Positions 14,146-16,231 of a DNA stretch of 16,231 nt are shown in pieces. Source of the stretch: Dehalococcoidia bacterium UBA2160 (lineage in GTDB: Bacteria; Chloroflexota; Dehalococcoidia; Lucifugimonadales; UBA1123). The notes under the pieces are model-generated. The model worked only from the letters and a program-made list of their open reading frames with translations, had not been told where the DNA came from and did not search any database. Position 1 is the stretch's first letter. Each line of letters opens with the position of its first letter. The position numbers and the translations under genes are program-made. The DNA is taken from NCBI GenBank assembly GCA_002328865.1, contig DCWO01000007.1:38199-54429 (forward strand), given 5' to 3'.

Positions 14146-14538
14146 CTAGAGGCGATCTGATACGTAGACCTCCACCTGGATGTTGTCGGGGTCTCTGAAG
14201 CAAACATATTCAGACTGTCCGTCCGGATCAAACTCGATTCCTGCAGTGTCCACTCCCAGTGCTCGCAGTGTCGCAACGGTCTCTTCCAGTTCGATTCTTG
14301 AGGGTACGGCAAACGCCAGATGGTCAAGACCCAGACGATTTTCGTCGAATCGGTCATTCGGGATCGGTGCATGCGGTGACCGTTGCAGGCATAGCAGAAC
14401 GACGTCATCCCACATACAGCGGGCGGAATCATCGTCTTGACCTACCGTCAATTTGAATATCGTCGAATAGAAATCAGCAGAGCGCTCGATGTCCGTGACT
14501 GTCAGAACTACGTGGTGGAGACCTCGCGTAAATGGCAT
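14146..14538 (-). CDS. VOC-family (glyoxalase-fold) protein
   Basis: The 130-aa product is a second vicinal oxygen chelate protein, unrelated in detail to the one at 1741-2178. The first module opens GLHHVVLTVTDIERSADFYS and the second LGLDHLAFAVPSRIELEETV, ending FRDPDNIQVEVYV. H8 or H9, H73 and E123 are candidate metal ligands. The pattern is nearest to glyoxalase or fosfomycin-resistance-like and dioxygenase-like members, and the substrate is unknown. The start at 14538 is chosen because GGAGG (14551-14547) lies 8 bases upstream. It is divergent from the SelA-like gene and lies 162 bases upstream of ald on the same strand. Confidence 0.85.
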   Translation of the reverse strand: MPFTRGLHHVVLTVTDIERSADFYSTIFKLTVGQDDDSARCMWDDVVLLCLQRSPHAPIPNDRFDENRLGLDHLAFAVPSRIELEETVATLRALGVDTAGIEFDPDGQSEYVCFRDPDNIQVEVYVSDRL

Positions 14539-14893
14539 ATCCAGCACCTCCAAGAGTTATTGCAAGGGATGAGCAGATCAGCTCAAGTCTATGTCGTCAT
14601 CACTATGATCTCATGGATCATGATGGGCCATCCGGGAAGGAACGTTACGCAGCCAATGGATGGCGGCAGCCTGCGCCGCGGAGGCATTCGCGACAGTCGG
14701 TGTCCTGTCGTTGCAGGGGCCGCCCGATGCATCGTAGCCGACGCGACCCAGGATCGAGCAGTTGACGACTTTCCCCAGCGATAATACGATGAGCCTTGCC
14801 GCGGCCAGGATTCTGCCGGCGCCTCGCCGATCCGGCTCGGGGTTTAAGCACGGACCCACTTGTAGCGTTCGCCCACATTCAGAGGAGATTGCC
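14539..14893. other. Intergenic region between divergent VOC and SelA-like genes
   Basis: This 355-base gap holds a promoter candidate (14762-14790) and a small dyad ATGATC-N5-GATCAT (14605-14621) that could be an operator. I see no supported gene. Frames crossing it lack ribosome sites. Confidence 0.45.
14762..14790 (+). promoter_or_regulatory. Promoter candidate for the SelA-like gene
   Basis: TTGACG (14762-14767), a 17-base spacer and TACGAT (14785-14790). The -35 is one base from consensus, the -10 two. The predicted leader is about 95 bases. Confidence 0.4.
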
Positions 14894-16018
14894 ATGACTG
14901 CCACCGGCGCGGAAAACGTTTACACCCGACTCGGAGCGCGTCCCGTAATCAACGCCGGAGGCAATACGACCGTGTGGGGCGGTTCCACGCCGTCGCCCGA
15001 CGTGTTGCGGGCCATGTACGAGGCGGGCAACAGCTTCGTCGAGATGGAGGAGTTGTTGGAGACGTCCGGCGCTCGGATAGCCGAGCTGGTGGGCGCCGAG
15101 GCCGCGTATGCCACGGCTGGCTGCTACGCGGCGCTCGTCCTCAGCACCGCCGCATGCATCTCCGGCAACGACCCGGAAAAGGCGGCTCAGATCCCGGACC
15201 TGACCGGCCTGAAAAGCGAGATAGTCCTCCAGCAGCGGCACCGGTACAGTTACGACCGCGCCTACACAATCGCTGGCAGCAAGCTGGTGTTGGCGGGCGA
15301 CGAAGACGGCACGACGACGCAGCAACTCGAGGACGCCATCGGTCCGGACACGGCCGCTGTCGCCTTCCTAATCAGGGCCGACGAGGACGACTCGGTTGTG
15401 AGCCTCGAAAAGACCGTCGAGATTGCTCATGCACGCGGCGTGCCGGTGATCGCCGACGCCGCGGCCCAGATCTATCCGCTCGATTTCCTGCGAAGGAACG
15501 CTCAGTCGGCTGACCTAGTCTGCTTCGGCGGCAAGTACATGGGCGCTCCCCATTCGATGGGCTTTGTGTGCGGAAAGCAAGAGATGATCGACGCGGTGAC
15601 GGCCCACGGCTTCATCGGACCCACGCCGTTCGGTCGCGCCATGAAGGTGGATCGACAAGAGATCATCGGCCTGGTGGCGGCCGTTGAAGCATGGGTCGAA
15701 ACCGATCATGAGGAAAGGCTCGTCAGGTACGGTGTAAGGTTCGGCGCGATTGAGCGGGCGGTTCAAGGCGTCGCCGGCGTCAAAGAGACGAAGGTCGTGC
15801 CAGTCAGCAACTTCGTCGGGCTGATGCTGCACGTGATCCTGGACACCGACAAGCTGGGCAAGAGCGCCAACGACGTGTTCGAGGAGCTGCTCGGCGGCTC
15901 GCCCCGAATCAGGACGGCGGTCGAGGGCGACGACACGATTACGGTGAACGTCCATACGCTCAACGAAGGCGAGGAGAACATCATCGCCGACCGGCTCCGA
16001 GAACTGCTCGATGTCTGA
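14894..16018 (+). CDS. SelA-like fold-type I PLP enzyme
   Basis: The 374-aa product is a PLP-dependent enzyme of the SelA/DgaE-like group. YTRLGARPVINAGGNTTVWG (10-29) is the family N terminus. VPVIADAAAQIYP (183-195) carries the PLP-pyridine Asp D188. CFGGKYMGAPHSMGFVCG (210-227) has K214 as the Schiff-base lysine, in place of the SGDK-type motif of SelA. True SelA makes Sec-tRNA, but short stand-alone homologues often act as aldolases or lyases on sugar acids or amino acids. No selD or selB is near, so a catabolic role is more likely. The start at 14894 is set by GAGGAG about 7 bases upstream. An upstream in-frame start at 14762 lies inside the promoter candidate. Confidence 0.85.
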   Translation: MTATGAENVYTRLGARPVINAGGNTTVWGGSTPSPDVLRAMYEAGNSFVEMEELLETSGARIAELVGAEAAYATAGCYAALVLSTAACISGNDPEKAAQIPDLTGLKSEIVLQQRHRYSYDRAYTIAGSKLVLAGDEDGTTTQQLEDAIGPDTAAVAFLIRADEDDSVVSLEKTVEIAHARGVPVIADAAAQIYPLDFLRRNAQSADLVCFGGKYMGAPHSMGFVCGKQEMIDAVTAHGFIGPTPFGRAMKVDRQEIIGLVAAVEAWVETDHEERLVRYGVRFGAIERAVQGVAGVKETKVVPVSNFVGLMLHVILDTDKLGKSANDVFEELLGGSPRIRTAVEGDDTITVNVHTLNEGEENIIADRLRELLDV

Positions 16019-16077
16019 TTCGTCCGGTCCGTACCGGGCAGGCGTCATGAATGCGGGATTTCGCGATTGGAGGGACT

Positions 16078-16182
16078 GTGGCAACTGAGCAGGCGGTGAC
16101 CGTCGACACGTTGAAGGCGATCGCCGAGGCGTTCAACCGGCACGACGTGTTGGCTGTCAGCCTAAATGGGACGGAAAGTTAA
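16078..16182 (+). pseudogene. Truncated SnoaL-like (NTF2-fold) gene start
   Basis: A GTG at 16078, with GGAGG (16069-16073) a few bases upstream, opens a 34-codon frame. Codons 12-25, LKAIAEAFNRHDVL, match the first helix of SnoaL-like polyketide-cyclase/NTF2 proteins, where about 100 further residues are expected. After about base 16158 the resemblance stops, and the frame ends TAA at 16180-16182. The following sequence to the window edge is less GC-rich and contains two similar units starting AATGG. It looks interrupted, perhaps by a mobile-element end. A native short peptide is less likely. Confidence 0.5.
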
Positions 16183-16231
16183 TGGAGACTTTGAGCTGAT
16201 ATCGCGAGCTCTCTGAGTTGATGATTGTACA

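Noticed and set aside
16024..16037. Small hairpin CCGGT-CCGT-ACCGG after the SelA-like gene, considered as a terminator
   Set aside because: The stem is only five pairs and no T run follows.
1..16231. CRISPR array, tRNA or rRNA genes
   Set aside because: No regularly spaced direct repeats, no tRNA T-loop pattern with matching acceptor stems and no rRNA-like sequence were seen. The repeats present are dispersed inverted pairs.

Overview
This is a GC-rich bacterial chromosomal window (roughly 60% G+C by eye). It holds compact, mostly monocistronic metabolic genes and one conserved core operon. The heat-shock cluster uses a MerR-type HspR repressor in the order hspR-grpE-dnaK. The rest is small-molecule metabolism: an enolase-superfamily enzyme, a PhzF-family enzyme, a DUF6282-type metallohydrolase, VOC enzymes, a HemL-like class-III aminotransferase, a SelA-like PLP enzyme and a cytosolic molybdo-oxidoreductase. 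HspR control and accessory enolase-superfamily genes would suit an uncultivated Chloroflexota/Dehalococcoidia (SAR202-like) genome. That placement is inference, because there is no rRNA or other strong marker here.

Layout. 1-265: no gene, one inverted pair of dispersed repeats. 266-1597 (-): HemL-like aminotransferase, divergent from a VOC enzyme at 1741-2178 (+). 2179-2400: a second inverted repeat pair between convergent gene ends. 2401-3228 (-): DUF6282-like hydrolase. 3603-3902 (+): 99-aa protein behind a good promoter, then a YuiH-type molybdoenzyme at 4027-4641 (+). 4755-4934 (-): 59-aa zinc ribbon. 5060-5098: a symmetric divergent promoter built on a palindrome that resembles the HspR operator (HAIR). 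5316-8191 (+): hspR, grpE, dnaK. 8261-8397: inverted pair of a second repeat family. Then on the minus strand: a TfoX-N protein (8428-8802), a zinc-ribbon/five-TM/cupredoxin protein (9042-9950) and a zinc-ribbon/RDD protein (9996-10577). 10947-12868 (+): PhzF and enolase-superfamily genes with an ATGA overlap. 12865-13983 (-): alanine dehydrogenase, whose stop codon overlaps the preceding convergent stop. 14146-14538 (-): VOC protein. 14894-16018 (+): SelA-like PLP enzyme. 16078-16182 (+): start of a SnoaL-like gene that breaks off into unrelated sequence, possibly a mobile-element end.

How the genes fit together. The clearest system is heat shock: HspR probably represses its own operon by binding the 5069-5089 palindrome. 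The same palindrome supplies the -35 hexamer of a consensus promoter reading the other way into the 59-aa zinc-ribbon gene. That small protein is therefore predicted to be an unrecognised member of the HspR regulon. The two zinc-ribbon membrane proteins look like a pair working at the cell envelope. The metabolic genes suggest catabolism of small carboxylates or amino acids, but no complete pathway can be assembled from this window.
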